Assembly (NCBI RefSeq): GCF_937616625.2
Contig: NC_065573.1
Coordinates: 7,579,001-7,643,000, forward strand
Length of the DNA stretch: 64,000 nucleotides
Reading direction: 5' to 3'
Source: Mercurialis annua
Taxonomy: Eukaryota > Streptophyta > Magnoliopsida > Malpighiales > Euphorbiaceae
This document shows, in pieces, positions 1 through 13,779 of the stretch; the stretch's first letter is position 1, and each line of letters starts with the position of its first letter. Made by a program: the position numbers and the translations under genes. The notes below the pieces were generated by a model that was not told the DNA's origin, did no database searches, and was given only the letters and a program-made list of their open reading frames with translations.

Positions 1-1984
1 GAATCAAAATCAATCATGGAAATATTATGTTGGATATCCTAAAGACAGTTTAGGATATTGTTTCTATATTCGAACCGAACAAACAATCGTTGTTTATCGG
101 TGGTAGTCTTTCTTAATAAAGCGTTTATTCAAGAGGGACACTAAGAAAGGAATATAGAATTAGATGAGGAGTCATCTAGTTACCAACAAAATAATGAATC
201 AATGAAGATTGATCAAACCCACTAAAAGCCGGAGTTAGTAAAAGATGTATCTACATTAACAACTCGAAGATTAAGTAGAGTATCTCGTCCACTGGAGAGA
301 GATGGTTTTCCCACATGATAAACAAGAGTTGTTTAGTCATGGAGTAAAAGATCAAATGTTGATCCCTCTACTTATGAGGAAACTATATGTGATATAGATT
401 CTTCAAAATTGGTTTGAAGGGATAAAATCTGAAATGGATTCCATATAAAGAAACCAAATTTTAGGAGCTAGTCGATCCATCCAAAGATATTATACCAATA
501 AGGTTTAAATGGATCTTCAAGTGTAAAATTGGTACTAATGGAAAGGTGGAGACCTTTAAAGCTAAGCTTGTTGCAAAAGAGTTTTGCTAGAGGCAAGAAG
601 TTGTATTGTGAATACACTTTATTGCGGGTAGCCATGCTTAAATTCATCAAGATTTTTCTTACCAAGGCTACACATTTAGATTTTGTGGTTAGACATATGA
701 ATGTAAGAACCACATTCCTTAATGGTTAAATTAAGGAGTATATCTATATGGAACAAGTCGAGGATTTTGAATCTGAAGAAGGTTCCAAGACGTGTAAGCT
801 AAAATGATCCCTGGTGGATGAAAAGAAAGCTTCGAGTTTCATCGTCTTGATAAATCCGTAAGAAGTTACGAATTTATTAAAAACGATGATAAACCCAATG
901 TTTACAAGAAGGTTAGTGGGAGCAGACTCACTTACATGATCTTGCATGTAGATAACTTATTACTAATAAATAATAATATCGGAATGTTAACTTTTGTAAA
1001 ACTTTGGTTTATCTAATACGTACTCCATCAAAGACCTCGGAGAGGTAGCCTAAATTCTCAGTATTAGACTCTATAGAGATAGATCTAAGAGAATAATTGG
1101 TTTCTCCTAAAGGCTCTTCTTAGAAAAGATATTGAAGTAGTTCAATATGGAAGTTCTAAGAGAGGATTGATACTAGTTAGGCATAAAATTCTTCTTTCAA
1201 AGGGAGTGTCTTCCGAAACTTCTAAAAAAAAAAGAAAGAATCTAGCAAAGATACCATAAGCTTCGGCAATTGGTAGTCTGAGGTATGTGTTGCCACATAC
1301 AAAGCTAGAAATTGTCTATGCGGTTAGTGGGACTAATCGGTTTTAATCCAATCTATGTTGAGAACATTGGATGGTTGTTAAAGGTATCTTTAAGTACTTT
1401 ATAGAACTAAAGATATGGTATTAACAAATGGAGAACGAGATTTGTAAGTAGACCGTTTTACAGATTCTGATTAATAATTAGATATGGATAATAGAGAGGC
1501 TATCTCCAGATTCATATTTATCTATAATGAAGGAGTAGTGAGCTAGCAGTGTTCTAAGCAAGAATCAACTCCATACTCCATTATAGAAGCCGAGTATATT
1601 ATGACATGAGATGTCGTAATAGAAGGTGTTTGGATAAATTAGTTTATAACTGAACTAAGGACGGTTTTCTTCCATTAAGTCGAAAGTTCCTCTTTTCTGC
1701 GACCACAATGGTGCTACTGCCCTAGCAAAAGAAGCCGGGTCTCACAAATTATACGAACATAAAGAAAGGCATTATCATATTATATAAAGAAATTGTTGGA
1801 AAGAGAAAATTATTTCTCTAAAAGATAGCATTAGCCAATAAGACGGCTAACCCACTGACAAAGCCCATGACTTGGAGTCATTAAGGTTTACATGACTTAG
1901 AGTCATTAAGGTTTACATGACTTAGAGTCATTAATATTTACATCTTGTGAAGATGGGGCTTAGATATAGTTGTCAATGGCACTA
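1..1984 (+). pseudogene. Decayed Ty1/copia pol: integrase C-terminus, reverse transcriptase, RNase H
   Basis: This is the 3' part of a copia polyprotein, broken by many stops and frameshifts. Reading across frames, positions 20-180 resemble the integrase C-terminal box (VGYPKDSLGYCFY-like). Positions 500-760 carry the RT start (KLVAKSFA-like, then ATHLDF and a TTFLNG motif where working copies have TAFLNG). Positions 935-975 carry the RT active-site box, read here as HVDN where the family has YVDD, so one catalytic aspartate is lost. Positions 1250-1850 match the RNase H region (NGERDL, FTDSD-like, SKQEST-like, then PLTKPMTW near 1852-1875). The order IN-RT-RH and the downstream polypurine tract and LTR are as expected for Ty1/copia. 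Gag, protease and the integrase core lie outside the window. It cannot encode a working protein. The best open piece, 529-729, covers only part of RT. Confidence 0.9.
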
Positions 1985-1999
1985 GTGCAAGTGGGAGAT
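1985..1999 (+). other. Copia polypurine tract
   Basis: The purine-rich stretch GTGCAAGTGGGAGAT lies directly before the TGTTAG that opens the LTR at 2000. In LTR elements this tract primes plus-strand synthesis. Its position fixes the 5' edge of the LTR. Confidence 0.8.
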
Positions 2000-3137
2000 T
2001 GTTAGTAGTTTATGCCCTAGGGCCATTTGATCGTGTATATTTGTAGAACTAATCCCAATGGCAAAGATATATATGTTCTATTTGAACTAAGTGTCTCATC
2101 AACTAAGTGTTCATGTATTACGTATTGTCCTTATCATATTGTGGTAGAATCTATTCTTAAGGTGTTAAGAATATGAGGGACAAATTCTTTTATACAAGTG
2201 ATCTAAATAACCGTTCGCGATCGATGGGGTCCTGCGAATAAGGGCATTGCATTATCCCAGAAAGATCGTCACCTCTGTTTATTCTCCTGATTAGTAAAGA
2301 GTTACTAATTATAGGAAGTAGTGAGTCTCATACTACTTGATGGGGATCAGAATAAACATGTGGACACTCAAGGTGTTGAGTGAGTCGAACAAGTGACGCT
2401 AGATGACTTATACATGGTAATTCATTAAAGTCAATTTAATGTCATCTAGTTTATAATTGTACATATGTCCTTTGACTTGCGGTGACACTATCTTGTATAT
2501 AGGTGATTAGAGTTTGATACTCCTTAACTCTAGATCTTTCATGAGCTAGAGCCGCGGGATGTGTTGGCTCTAGTTAGTTGTATATGGAGATAGGGGTTTA
2601 ACCTAGAAAGGATTCATCACTCTGGATGAACGGAGACAAGATTCTATGCTATCTCAAATTGTTCTTGATGGATGATAAAACCTGCGCAGGTGTATATGAC
2701 TTACATAGAAAGTTGTTTCTAGTGGAGGTCATATTTATCAAGAATTAGAACTGGGAGATGAGGTCATATAATCAAGACATATAGTGTTTGACTTAACCGT
2801 TACACTAGTCGAGATTGGAATCTAAGATGAAGGGAATTTTGAGTGTACGGTAATTATGAACATTGGTTCAAAAAGAATGCATCGAAACATTCATCTCTAT
2901 TTTGGGGGTCGTGATATGTTGCTAGACGTCACTCTCGATCTACGAGAATTAATAATTAAATGGGATTTAATTATTTAATATAAGAAAGGTGTTTCTTATG
3001 TCTCTCGTTGCCATATAGATGTGAACCTAGTTAGTCACACACAATAGAGTGTGCAACCGATTGAGTTTACGAAAGATGGATTTCATATAGATACTAGCAT
3101 ATCTCGGAAATTAATCTAAGATGAAAAACAAGTACAA

Positions 3138-3260
3138 ATTAGGGACTAATTTGTAAGAGTTATAAATTAGTAGGAACCTAATTATACTATGTCCAAGTTA
3201 ATTAGGGACTAATTTATAAGAGTTATAAATTAGTAGGAACCTAATTATATTTTAACCAAG
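3138..3260 (+). repeat. 63-bp tandem duplication in the copia LTR
   Basis: Two adjacent copies begin at 3138 and 3201 with ATTAGGGACTAATTT and run through GTAGGAACCTAATTATA. They differ at few positions. They lie in the U3 part of the LTR, about 300 bp upstream of the TATA box. Confidence 0.85.
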
Positions 3261-3334
3261 TTTTATGATTAAAAGGTTTAAGTAATTAATTAGTGTAATT
3301 AATGATACTTAAATGACTAATCATTAGCTAATGG

Positions 3335-3490
3335 AATGATGATGTCATGGTGATGATGTAATGAGATAAGCCTATGTCATATATGTGATATCATATGATG
3401 ACATCACCTATATGATGTCACCTATGTGATGTCACCACATGAAAGGTGTCACATGGTGGCAACACCTTTGCTTGGTGTGTGACACCTAGC
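3335..3490 (+). promoter_or_regulatory. TGATGTCA/TGACATCA cluster in copia U3
   Basis: Several direct and inverted copies of TGATGTCA (GATGTCACC, TGACATCACC) lie just upstream of the TATA box. They resemble bZIP-type sites (TGACGTCA with the CpG decayed). An enhancer role is inferred from position and motif only. Confidence 0.4.
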
Positions 3491-3526
3491 ATGCAAGGTG
3501 TTGCATTCTTAAGGCATGCTCTAGCC

Positions 3527-3534
3527 TATAAATA
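3527..3534 (+). promoter_or_regulatory. TATA box of the copia LTR promoter
   Basis: TATAAATA sits in the context CTAGCC-TATAAATA-GAGCATG, followed about 30 bases downstream by a CA-rich stretch (TTTCACAATACCACACAACACAC) typical of a transcript start. This would separate U3 from R. Confidence 0.65.
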
Positions 3535-3992
3535 GAGCATGTCCTTGCTCATTTCACAATACCACACAACACACATCTCACTACAAAGTTGTAAAGAGAG
3601 AAAGCACTTGAAGGAGTTCAAGTTGTCATCAATCACGGGAAAAACTTGGCGACGTTTTTCATACATCCGAGCAAGGCAGTGATCGCGGCGAGAGTTTGAG
3701 CTTAGGGATGCTCGGCAAGAGGAACTCTTGCAGGATTACTTCAAGGCGAGGATTCAATCGGACGCATACTCGTGTGGACGAGCTTGAGGTCGCCGTACTT
3801 TCGGGACTACAAGAATCGTTGGAGAATCGACATAGGTATTCTTCTTATGATTCCTAGATGCGTGCTTTAATTACTAAATGATACGACGATCCATTTGTTG
3901 TTGATATGATCAACTTTATGATCCGAATTGTTGGAATTTCGATTTTGAATTGAAATATACGATCCGAACCCGCGCCTCCCGCTGCGCCAACA

Positions 3993-6978
3993 ACGTTTCC
4001 CATTTCTAGCGAAATAAGCCAAAGGTAAACAAACGTTACGAATCAAATCCAAACATTTCCCCTTTTTAGCAATTTAAGCCAAACGTTTACAATGTTTTGA
4101 AACAAATCAAAACGTTTCACCTTTTTAGCAATTTAAGGCAAACGTGTAAATATTACGAAACAAATCCAAACGTTTCACCTTTTTAGCGATTTAAGCCAAA
4201 CGTTTACAAACGTTATGAACAAAACAAAACGTTTCCCCTTTTTAGCGATTTAAGCCAAACGTTTCCAAATTTTTAGCGATTTAAGTCAAACGTTTAGAAA
4301 CGTTACGAAACAAATCCAAACATTTCCCCTTTTTAGCAATCTAAGCTAAATGTTTAAAACATTACAAAACCAATTCAATCGTTTAAAACGTTACGGAACA
4401 AATCCAAACGTTTCACCTTTTTAGCTATTTAAGCCAAACGTTTACAAACGTTACAAAACAAAACCAAACGTTTAAAACGTTACGAAACAAATCCAAACGT
4501 TTCCCATTTCTAGCGAAATAAGCCAAAGGTATACAAACGTACGAAACAAATCCAAACATTTCTCCTTTTTAGCAATTTAAGCCAAACATTTACAATGTTA
4601 TGAAAAAAATCCAAAAGTTTCACCTTTTCAGTTATGTAAACCAACCGTTTACAAATGTTACAAACAAATTCAAACGTTTTGCCTTTTTAGTGAATTAAGC
4701 CAAACATTTACAAAGATTATGAAACAAAACCAAACGTTTCCCTTTTTTAGAGATTCAAGCCAAACGTTTACAAACGTTACAAAACAAATCCAAACGTTAC
4801 ACCTTTTTGGCGATTTAAGCCAAACGTTTACCAATGCTACAAAACAAATCAAAACATTTCCCCTTTTTAGCAATTTAAGCCAAACGTTTAAATATTACGA
4901 AAAAAATCCAAACGTGTCACCTTTTAAGCGATTTAAGCCAAATGTTTACAAACGTTACGAACAAAACAAAACGTTTTACCTTTTTAGCGATTTAAGCCAA
5001 ACGTTTACAAACTTTACAAAACAAAGCCAAACGTTTACAAACATTACGTACTTATACCAACGTTTAAAATGTTTGGATTTGTTTAAAATGTTAGGAAACA
5101 AATCCAAAAGTTTCACCTTTTTATCGATTTAAGCCAAATGTTTACAAACGTTACAAAACCAATTCAAACGTTTCTCCTTTTTAGAGAGTTAAGCCAAACG
5201 TTTACAAATTTTGCGAAACAAATCCAAACATTTTACCTTTTTAGCGATATAAGCCAAATGTTTACAAACGTGACGAAACAAATCCAAACGTTTCACCTTT
5301 TTAGCGATTTAAGCCAAACAGTTACAAAGTTTATGAAAGAAAACCAAACGTTTCACCTTTTTAGCGATTTAAGCCAAACGTTAACGTTACAAAACAAATC
5401 CAAACGTTTCACCTTTTTAGCAATTTAAGCCAAATGTTTACAAACGTTGCAGAACAAATCCAAACGTTTCTCCTTTTTAGCGATTTAAGCCCAACGTTTA
5501 CAACCGTTGTGACACAAATCCAAACGTTTCACCTTTTTAGATAATTAAGCCAAACGTTTACAACCGTTACGAAAAATATCCAAACGTTTCACCTTTTTAG
5601 CAAATTTAAGCCAAACCTTTACAAACGTTACAAAACAAATCCAAACGTTTCACCTATTTAGGGATTTAAGCCAAACATTTAAAACGTTACGAAACCAATT
5701 CAAACGTTTAAAACGTTACGAAACAAATCCAAACATTTCACCTTTTTAGCGATTTAAGCGAAACATTTACAAACGTTACGCAACAAAACCAAACGTTTAA
5801 AACGTTACGAAAAAAATGAAAATGTTTCCCATTCTTAGCGTAATAAGCCAAACGTTAACAAACGGTACAAAACAAATCAAAACATTTCCCCTTTTTAGAA
5901 ATATAAGACAAACGTTTACAAACGTTACGAAACAAATCAAAACGTTTTACCTTTTTAGCAATTTAAGCCAAACGTAAAAAAAAATTACGAAAGAGATCCA
6001 AACGTTTCAGCTTTTTAGCGATTTAAGTCAAACGTTTACAAACGTTATGAAGCAAACCAAACGTTTCACCTTTTTAGCGATTTAAGCCAAACGTTTACAA
6101 ACTTTACAAAACAAAGCCAAATATTTACAAACATTACGTACGTATACAAACATTTAAAACGTTTTGATTTGTTTAAAACGTTAGGAAACAAATCCAAACG
6201 TTTCACCTTTTTAGCGAATAAAGCCAAACGTTTACAAACGTTACGAAACAAATCAAAACGTTTCCCCTTTATAGAGATTTAAGCCAAACGTTTACAAACC
6301 TTACGAAAAAAATCCAAACGTTTCACCTTTTTAGCGATATAAGCCAAACGTTTACAAATGTGACGAAACAAATCCAAACGTTTCACCTTTTTAGCGATTT
6401 AAGCCAAACGTTTACAAAGGTTATGAAACAAAACCAAATGTTTCACCTTTTTAGCGATTTAAACCAAACGTTTACAAACGTTATAAAACAAATCCAAACG
6501 TTTCACCTTTTTAGTAATTTAAGCCAAATGTTTACAAACGTTACAAAACAAATCCAAACGTTTCCCCTTTTTAGCAATTTAAGCCAAACGTTACGACACA
6601 AATCCAAACGTTTCACCTTTTTAGCAAATTATGCCAAACGTTTACAACCGTTACGAATAAAATCCAAACGTTTCACCTTTTTAGCGATTTAAGCCAAACG
6701 TTTACAAAGTTAGGAAACAAATCCAAACGTTTCCCTATTTTAGCGATAGAAGCGAAACATTTAACACGTTATGAAACAAATCCAAACATTTCTTCTTTTT
6801 AACGATTTTAGCCAAACATTTACAAACATTACGAAACAAAACAAAACGTTTATAAATGTTACAAAACATATCCAAGCGTCTCACCTTTATTAGCAATTTA
6901 AGCCAAACGTTTACAAACGCTACGAAACAAAACCAAACGTTTCACCTTTTTAGGGATTTAAGCCAAACGTTTACAAAC
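3993..6978 (+). repeat. 60-bp satellite, block A
   Basis: This is a tandem array of the window's satellite. The consensus monomer is exactly 60 bp: it opens AAGCCAAACGTTT, passes through TTACGAAACAAATCC, then AACGTTTCACC, and closes TTTTTAGCGATTT. Monomers here are diverged, and some are shortened by about 20-40 bp (forms with CGTTTAAAACGTTACG). The block shares a multi-kilobase higher-order arrangement with blocks B+C and with 35.7-40.1 kb. Examples are the unusual TTTCCCATTTCTAGCGAAATAAG monomer near 3997 and 4500 and the GTTTATGAAAGAAAACC monomer near 5330. Short open frames here (for example 4719-5132 and 6360-6692) are by-products of the 60-bp period. Confidence 0.95.
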
Positions 6979-9427
6979 TGTCACGACCCAATTTCATCGA
7001 TCGAGACCGGTGCTAGGGTACGGGTATGGTTGTACCAAAACCCATAGCAAGCCTCGCGGAAAGCCTTAATTTCAATATAAACCTGCAAGAAAACCAATGC
7101 GCGGGGGCAACCAAGACTTCAACCTAAATCTAACAACTTATATAGCAGTTCTAAAATAATAACTTAATAGTAATTCGAAACTATGAAACATGTCTCATAT
7201 ATAAATAATCCAATGTAACATACCAAAGTATAATAATATAAAAGTCGTACCACTACGACAAACTAAAGTACAATAATAGAGACAACTAGTTCTACTGCGG
7301 TCTAATAGGTAAAACAATTGACTAGTCTAATAACATAAAAAAGACCTCCGAGGAATCAAAAGATCGGAGATGACCAACACTCTCAAAATCGTAACCCTGG
7401 AAAATTTGGAAAACAACGGGGTCAGATATACTGAGATGAGTTCATAATGCTATTTACATTTATTAAGTTTAAAAACCTTAAAACAAATACTTTTATACTA
7501 AGATATATATTTGATTATGGAAAACAGAATTAAAATAAAATCCCAAAGTATTTAACCCAAAGTAGATGGGAACAAATCCTCATCGATTCCCAAAGTAGGC
7601 CAGACATTGGTCAGCCAATCCCAAAGTACTTACCGGTGCACACAGTCTCGATACAAGCCTATCGAGTAGCTCGTTTCCATCCAGATCCATAATCCTTAAA
7701 ACAGTTCACAAACATTTGATATACTAAAATAATGTGTGGTACTTAATAAAGCGGTAAATAACACTACAAACTCACTGCTTGCTTATCCACGTGAATCTTG
7801 GCAAACAGCTAACCCTGAGTAGACTCCGAAGCACGAGCAGTCGACGGGTCTAAAACATTATACAAGTTAAAATCCGAACAACCCCTAACTCTAAGAATAC
7901 TAGACTCCACATAGGACTAGCATTTCAAAACACAACCAAAGAATCAACTAAGGTAACAAAAGTACAACTAAATTATATCCAAAGTATTTCATTCAAACCA
8001 AATAACAAAGTTAGGCAAATTAAGCTTAGCTGAGTTCTTATCTTTGAAAACGAAACCAAAGTCTTAAATACTTAAATAGTCTTTACAAAACAATTACAGT
8101 TCCCAAAGTAGTGTATTAGCCTTACTGCAGTATAGCTCAACACAACATGTCGGGAGACCTCGTCTAACCGACCCATCCATAAACCAAAGTTAAAAACCAA
8201 AGTCTTAAATCAAACCATAAATGAAACCAAAGTTATTTTAAATAAGAACTCATACCTTAACTTAATAATGCCATGAAACAATATAGAAAACAACAATTCA
8301 AATAAGCTTGCCATCACTTGACAAGTAACACCCAAAGTACACTTAACATTCCATCCTAAATAGAATCAATAAGATTCGATATCTTTCAAGTATCAACTTG
8401 AAACTAAAATAGTTCAATCAACACGTAATAACCCATATAAACCTTTCATGCCTTATAACTCATTTAACCAATGTTAACCACAACCAAGGATAAGACTAAC
8501 ATCCTTTAAATATGTTTGAACCATTTTATAAACAAAGTTTCCAGCCATTAACAATTTGATCAAAATCAAAATTAAGCCAAAACACTCAAATAATCAAATA
8601 TGGAAATTTGCCGAAAATTGCCTAAACTAGCCAAATGTTTCAAAACCAACAATCGATAAACCAAAGTATGTTACTACTGATTTAAAAACATCAAAACATC
8701 ATATTGAAAATACTAGATCAGTAGGTATAGCATTTGAAAACCATTTTGCAATTGTAGCGTTTAACTTTCATAAAATTGGCAGTTTCGCAAATCGTATAGA
8801 TTTTACACAACCATCTTAATTCCAATTCCCATATCCAAATCCAAGCTCTTTAGATCAGTAGCTATAGATGAGCAACATAAAAATATCATGTCAATTCAGA
8901 TTTAACATTATACACAAAACGTTAAGCGAATCCATAACGCAAAAAGCTAGAAAATGCATAATCATTGCTTAAACCAATTCTAATCAAACTATAATACATA
9001 TGAATATATATATGTCCAAAACATCATTCATATCCACTAACTCAGATATAATAGCATGGAGATAGCAATGGCAAAGATACAATCCATAAAACACCCTAAA
9101 CATGTGTTTCTAGGCAAAAAAAACAATCAATCCATCCATAAATTATGAGGACAAGAATACATTATCTAAAATTGATAAACAACAAGGTAACACCAATAAT
9201 AAATCCAAGGAATAGGGTCTGGACCGAAATATAACAAGCCGCTAAAACTCCAACGAAGAACACGTCATTGAAATTGCGCAGATCTTGCGAATAGGATGGA
9301 AAATCACTATAATATTGTTAGACATCACCAAAGGACATAGGAGAATGATAGGAACTGATATTTTTAGTGTATAAACTCGTTTTAGGGTTCAGAGATCGAA
9401 GGGGGCGAAGTGGTTCGAGTAAAAGGT

Positions 9428-9437
9428 CTATTTATAG
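9428..9437 (-). promoter_or_regulatory. TATA box in the element 1 LTR
   Basis: On the minus strand this reads CTATAAATAG, about 310 bp from the LTR 5' edge at 9744. It lies just downstream, in minus-strand sense, of a GC-rich repeat cassette. This is the expected place for the U3 promoter. Confidence 0.6.
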
Positions 9438-9454
9438 AATTCTGCGAACCCTAC

Positions 9455-9545
9455 AGTGTCGCGTCGCGCCCGAGATGATTGAATCGCGCCCGTGATGGTG
9501 TATCACGACCGTGATGCTCCTGTCACGCCCGTGATACACCCCCTG
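9455..9545 (-). repeat. GC-rich CGCGCCCGTGAT repeat cassette in U3
   Basis: Several imperfect copies of a CGCGCCCG(T/A)GATG motif lie close together in otherwise AT-rich DNA, immediately upstream of the TATA box. The tract is CpG-rich and partly palindromic. It may be an enhancer array or a methylation target; neither is shown. Confidence 0.65.
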
Positions 9546-9744
9546 CTTCCAAAAATATTGATTTTCTGGGCCTTAAGCCCAAGGTCGATCCACACGGCCC
9601 GAACTACACTCAAGACAAGCCCAAACATCGAAATAACTAATGTGCAACCCAAACCATAGTTCCAAGGAACCAAACCATCATAGATCAACCCAAAACACAT
9701 CGAAAAATTCATCGAAACAATTCGAAAAAATACGGGGTGTTACA

Positions 9745-9757
9745 TTCTCCCCAACTT
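9745..9757 (-). other. Polypurine tract of element 1
   Basis: On the minus strand AAGTTGGGGAGAA directly precedes the 3' LTR start TGTAACACC. Upstream of it the sequence ATCGAGGACAATTTTG resembles the tail seen just before the polypurine tract in plant gypsy elements. This fixes the orientation as minus. Confidence 0.8.
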
Positions 9758-11819
9758 AAAAACAAAATTGTCCTCGATTTTAACACAACGCTAACAAAGC
9801 ACAAAACACGATATACGCGCACAAGGCAGCCAAAGTAAAACATATAACTCAAATCCAAAGTACTAAAATAGCATCGAACATTTGAAGAAACGCTAAACCC
9901 AATGTACCTCAAGAAATGAAAGATAACAATACCACATAATGGACTCCGTCCCCTAAGTGTACTCCCTAAATATAACCGAATAAAACTGAAACCATAGGCA
10001 TACCTCCACTCATCAACCTACGCACTTGTGTAACCACAACTCGACAAGTTGTACCTCAAATTATAACTCAAATCACCACTTACATAAAACAACCACCCAA
10101 ATTTTCACACCACGTATGCGCAAAATTATAAATTCGACATTTCAATACTCCAATTATTACTTGATTAAACAAAATATAAACCTCCAAGATTATTCAACTA
10201 GAAACATTAAACATGCTCACGAGGAAGGTTACTAAACTCATTCGAGTTCAAACAACTATCAAGACAACCTTGACAAGGTGCAAGGACAAGCCCGAAACTC
10301 AAATCGCAAGTCTTACAATACCAAAATGTAACACTTCAAATGAAAACCTTGAAATCCCCATTAGTAACATCATGCAATCCTCGCCATCTACTTAACATCT
10401 CTACACCTATTATCCCATATCAAATATATAAATAAACTCGTTATATCAAACGAACAGTCTAGTCCAAAATTAACTAGATAAGGTTCTCGCCAATATAAAT
10501 CAACCAACTTTAAAAACATCATGAAAATCGAGTTGTACACACGACAAGGACTAAGCTGGACAAGACCATCAACCTTAACGAATCACTAAACACGCACTTA
10601 CCTACCGACAATCCAAAGAATATATCACTTTAACCTATGATAACGAAATCTCCAAGTTACATACAAACCGACTCATTCGGAAAGATTCTTCCACTCATAC
10701 CAAGAAAGCATACAACCCAAAATTACCTAAAGTAATTAAATACCAATATACATACCAATTTTGTTTCATAAACTAAATCTATGCCGCACACAAAAGGTTA
10801 AACAACCAAACAAAACGATATCAAATTTTCAACAACAAACATTCACAATCAACAGTATCGATTAACAAACTTTTATTGTACTCATCACGATTCTCGAATC
10901 AGCTAACTCATAAATTCGAGCCAAACTGAAATTCTCAAAATTGTATCACCAAATATAAATGTAACCTTGCTAACAAGAGTTCACCTAAACCACATTCACC
11001 AGTAATCAGATCATTAGTTATACTCAAAACCAAACTTATAGGGAATAATTCAAATCACAAAACATTACAACTTCCCACTTCTCTTTAAAAGACTTTAATA
11101 TCTTATAACTCCATTTATATTTAAAACCAAAATACTTTTACTGTTGGAAAAACTTTCAATTTTGTAAACACATTAAGTTTTTTTTTTTTAAACATACGAA
11201 TTTTAAATTTCGCAGTTATACCTTACTTTTAAGTAAGTTTGCAAATATATAAAATAGTTCAACTAACAAAATTATTATTCTCTTTAAATCAGTGCTTGAT
11301 AAAAATCTATCCTTTTATCAAAATAGAAAATATTTGTAAAGAAAATCTCTTTTTCCATACAATATTTTTATACGAGTATACCCAAACATTTATACAAAAA
11401 TGAATAGGAAAAAAAAACAAAATCCTTTTAAAATCACGGTGTAAACACACACGTCTAGCATAATCAAATCCCTTAGTCTAATAACCTCAAATTATAATTT
11501 GGAAGCTAAGACATAGGCCTTTCAATCCGACCTTAAAATCCTATCACACTTACAGCGACAATAACTCAATTGTAACCTTATATCCAATACTAATTCCTAC
11601 AAACCTAGTTATTCAAATAACATAAAACTGATCATTACAACGCAATCGTCCTTCATTCACAAATATAATCACAGAGTATTTGTCTAGCTACCTTTCAGTA
11701 AACTTTCAAACCATTTGAAATTCATCAACTTTATAAATACATTTATCCCAAGGTGACTCGCGAGTTCGTCTCAAAATATTTTTCTCAAAAACACTTTATC
11801 GCCAAAATCCACTTTACAT

Positions 11820-12030
11820 AATTGTGCAGCAGGGTGATGACACCTCTCATCCCCAGAGAGTTGCATCCAACTCTAACCATTTCAATGCACGTGATGCATG
11901 TACAGTATGCATGTACCAATTACTTATTTTATTTTATTTTTTTATTTAGTGACATACTCAGTGCTCAATGCAATTTCCTATTCGTGACATACAAAATGCA
12001 TGTTCATGATATGTCTGGGCACAATTACGT
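11820..12030 (-). other. Conserved island in LARD interior (copy 1)
   Basis: About 200 bp are much better conserved with 21911-22115 than the surrounding interior is. Shared blocks include AGGGTGATGAC, AGAGTTGCATCCAA, GCACGTGATGCATGTAC and CATGATATGTCTGGGCACAA. It does not keep a long open frame, so an RNA role (packaging or structure) is possible but unproven. Confidence 0.5.
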
Positions 12031-13779
12031 GATAAAAACATTTCAAATACTTTCACAAATTTTCATTTGAAATTAATTTCTCAATAACACATTTGCTACA
12101 CATTACACTCTGTGAGATGTGCACTCGATACCCTCAAAACCATTTCTCAAACTCCTTACTTGCAATCTACCAAATCATATGATACCAACATAACAATTTA
12201 AACCGATAACTACTATAAAATCTCTTATGCGACAATAAACTCCCACTAAGTTTAAACTTAACTCAAAGAAAAACAATACGTCACATATTTCTACAAAATA
12301 AACCACCAGTTCCCACATCGCATTATCCAATCTTGATGAAAAACACTAGTGTATTAATACATCGATCTATCTCTTCGAATAAGAATTTCCAACATCCTTG
12401 TCCAGGATAATCAAAAGCCACCAAAGAAACACTTTCTTCATCTTACTAATATCGAAACCCCAAGACCTCAATCCACAAAACAACACACCAAAACCAGCGT
12501 AATCCGAAACCGAAACTAAAGCAATACAGGGTCTAAAAGAAGGTTCAACTCACAAATCAAAAGTAAACATCAATGTTAGGCCAAAAGAACGCTTGAAAGA
12601 AATTACCCCACGTGCTACTTCGCACGACGAGGTAAAACAGAAACAATCATCATAGTCCAACCCAACATGCGAGGTATACAACGAAAATAAAAACCAAAAG
12701 ATTATAAATTATACAACCATAAACCAAACAAGCATGTCATTAAGCAAAATAATCCAAACATGCTTAAAAGACAAAATCAAGACATATGACAACAAGCTTC
12801 GAATCTCCGTAGCAAAATCAACCTATAATATATATCATCTTTCAAAAGTACGTATCAAAATTTATTTTGAAATTTAAAGTTAACCAGAAGATTTCCAATT
12901 TTTAGTTGAGCCCCACGGTTAAAACAAAATCAATATCAAAAATATCTCCTCAATTAAATCAATTGCTTTAAAATTTCCAAGTATCCCAATCCATAAAACC
13001 ATCGAGTTAGTCGAGTCATTACAACTACCAAGCTCAACTCCCAAATTTGGGTGACCTAAGTCAATCCCAAAACCACCATTTATAAAACGTATGCAAAATA
13101 TTTATAAATCCGGAAAAGTCTTTTAATTAAAAGAAAAACAATCTCAATCCGTTCAAAATAAGAGCTCAAGAAACCCATGTATCAAAAATCAACTCAAAAA
13201 CTTAAGTGAGAAAATCTTTGATCTCAAACAATCATTCTGTAAACAACTAAGCAAGCAAAACATAACTACCAAACATATGACCAAACGACGCTTCAACGTT
13301 GACATATCACAACATGGTAAAATAAAAGCAAAAAATATTAAATTCTCAATACGATGGGAAAATCTCATAAATAATACTATTTTGAAAACAACTGTTTGTC
13401 AACACCAAGTCAAATGTAAGATTCTGAGATACGAGAAATTCATTTTACTTGAAAAGTAATTAAAATCATATTTTTAAAGTATGATGACCATACCAGCCAT
13501 CCGGCACTTATGTCGAAATACAAATCAAATTTAGACAATTTTCTCAATAGTAATTATAAAACCAACGTGTGGTCAAACAATCATAAAGCCACAAACCATG
13601 CTTAAAGATTCATCTCCAAAAATCCTTTAAAAACGACATAAGGTTAACGCCTAACGTATCATAGCACGTGCTAACCTATTTAGCACCCAACAACACAGTA
13701 AAACCAACTATACTCACCAACAAGGTGAAAACAATCCAATTATAATCAGAATCATCCAAAGCGTAAAAGCCAAGAACTA

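Larger units (their letters stand above)
2000..3992 (+). mobile_element. 3' LTR of the Ty1/copia element
   Basis: The LTR opens with TGTTAGTAGTTTATGCC after the polypurine tract and closes with CGCCAACA at 3985-3992, where satellite sequence resumes at once (ACGTTTCCC). The length is about 1993 bp, with TG...CA ends. It contains a TATA box near 3527, a 63-bp tandem duplication (3138-3260) and a cluster of TGATGTCA-like motifs (3335-3480). The element therefore sits inside the satellite array. The matching 5' LTR and left target duplication are outside the window; the right one would be the five bases ACGTT at 3993-3997. Confidence 0.85.
6979..9744 (-). mobile_element. 3' LTR of element 1
   Basis: This is a complete LTR of 2766 bp. 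On the plus strand it runs from TGTCACGACCC (6979) to GGGGTGTTACA (9744). Satellite sequence abuts 6978 and the polypurine tract abuts 9745. It contains a TATA box and an adjacent GC-rich repeat (see separate entries). Short open frames inside it, such as those at 9503-9712 and 9709-9912, match nothing I recognise. Confidence 0.85.

Noticed and set aside
3993..6978. Telomere or CENP-B-box satellite
   Set aside because: No TTTAGGG-type repeats and no match to the CENP-B box pattern. AACGTT-rich sequence alone is not evidence for either.
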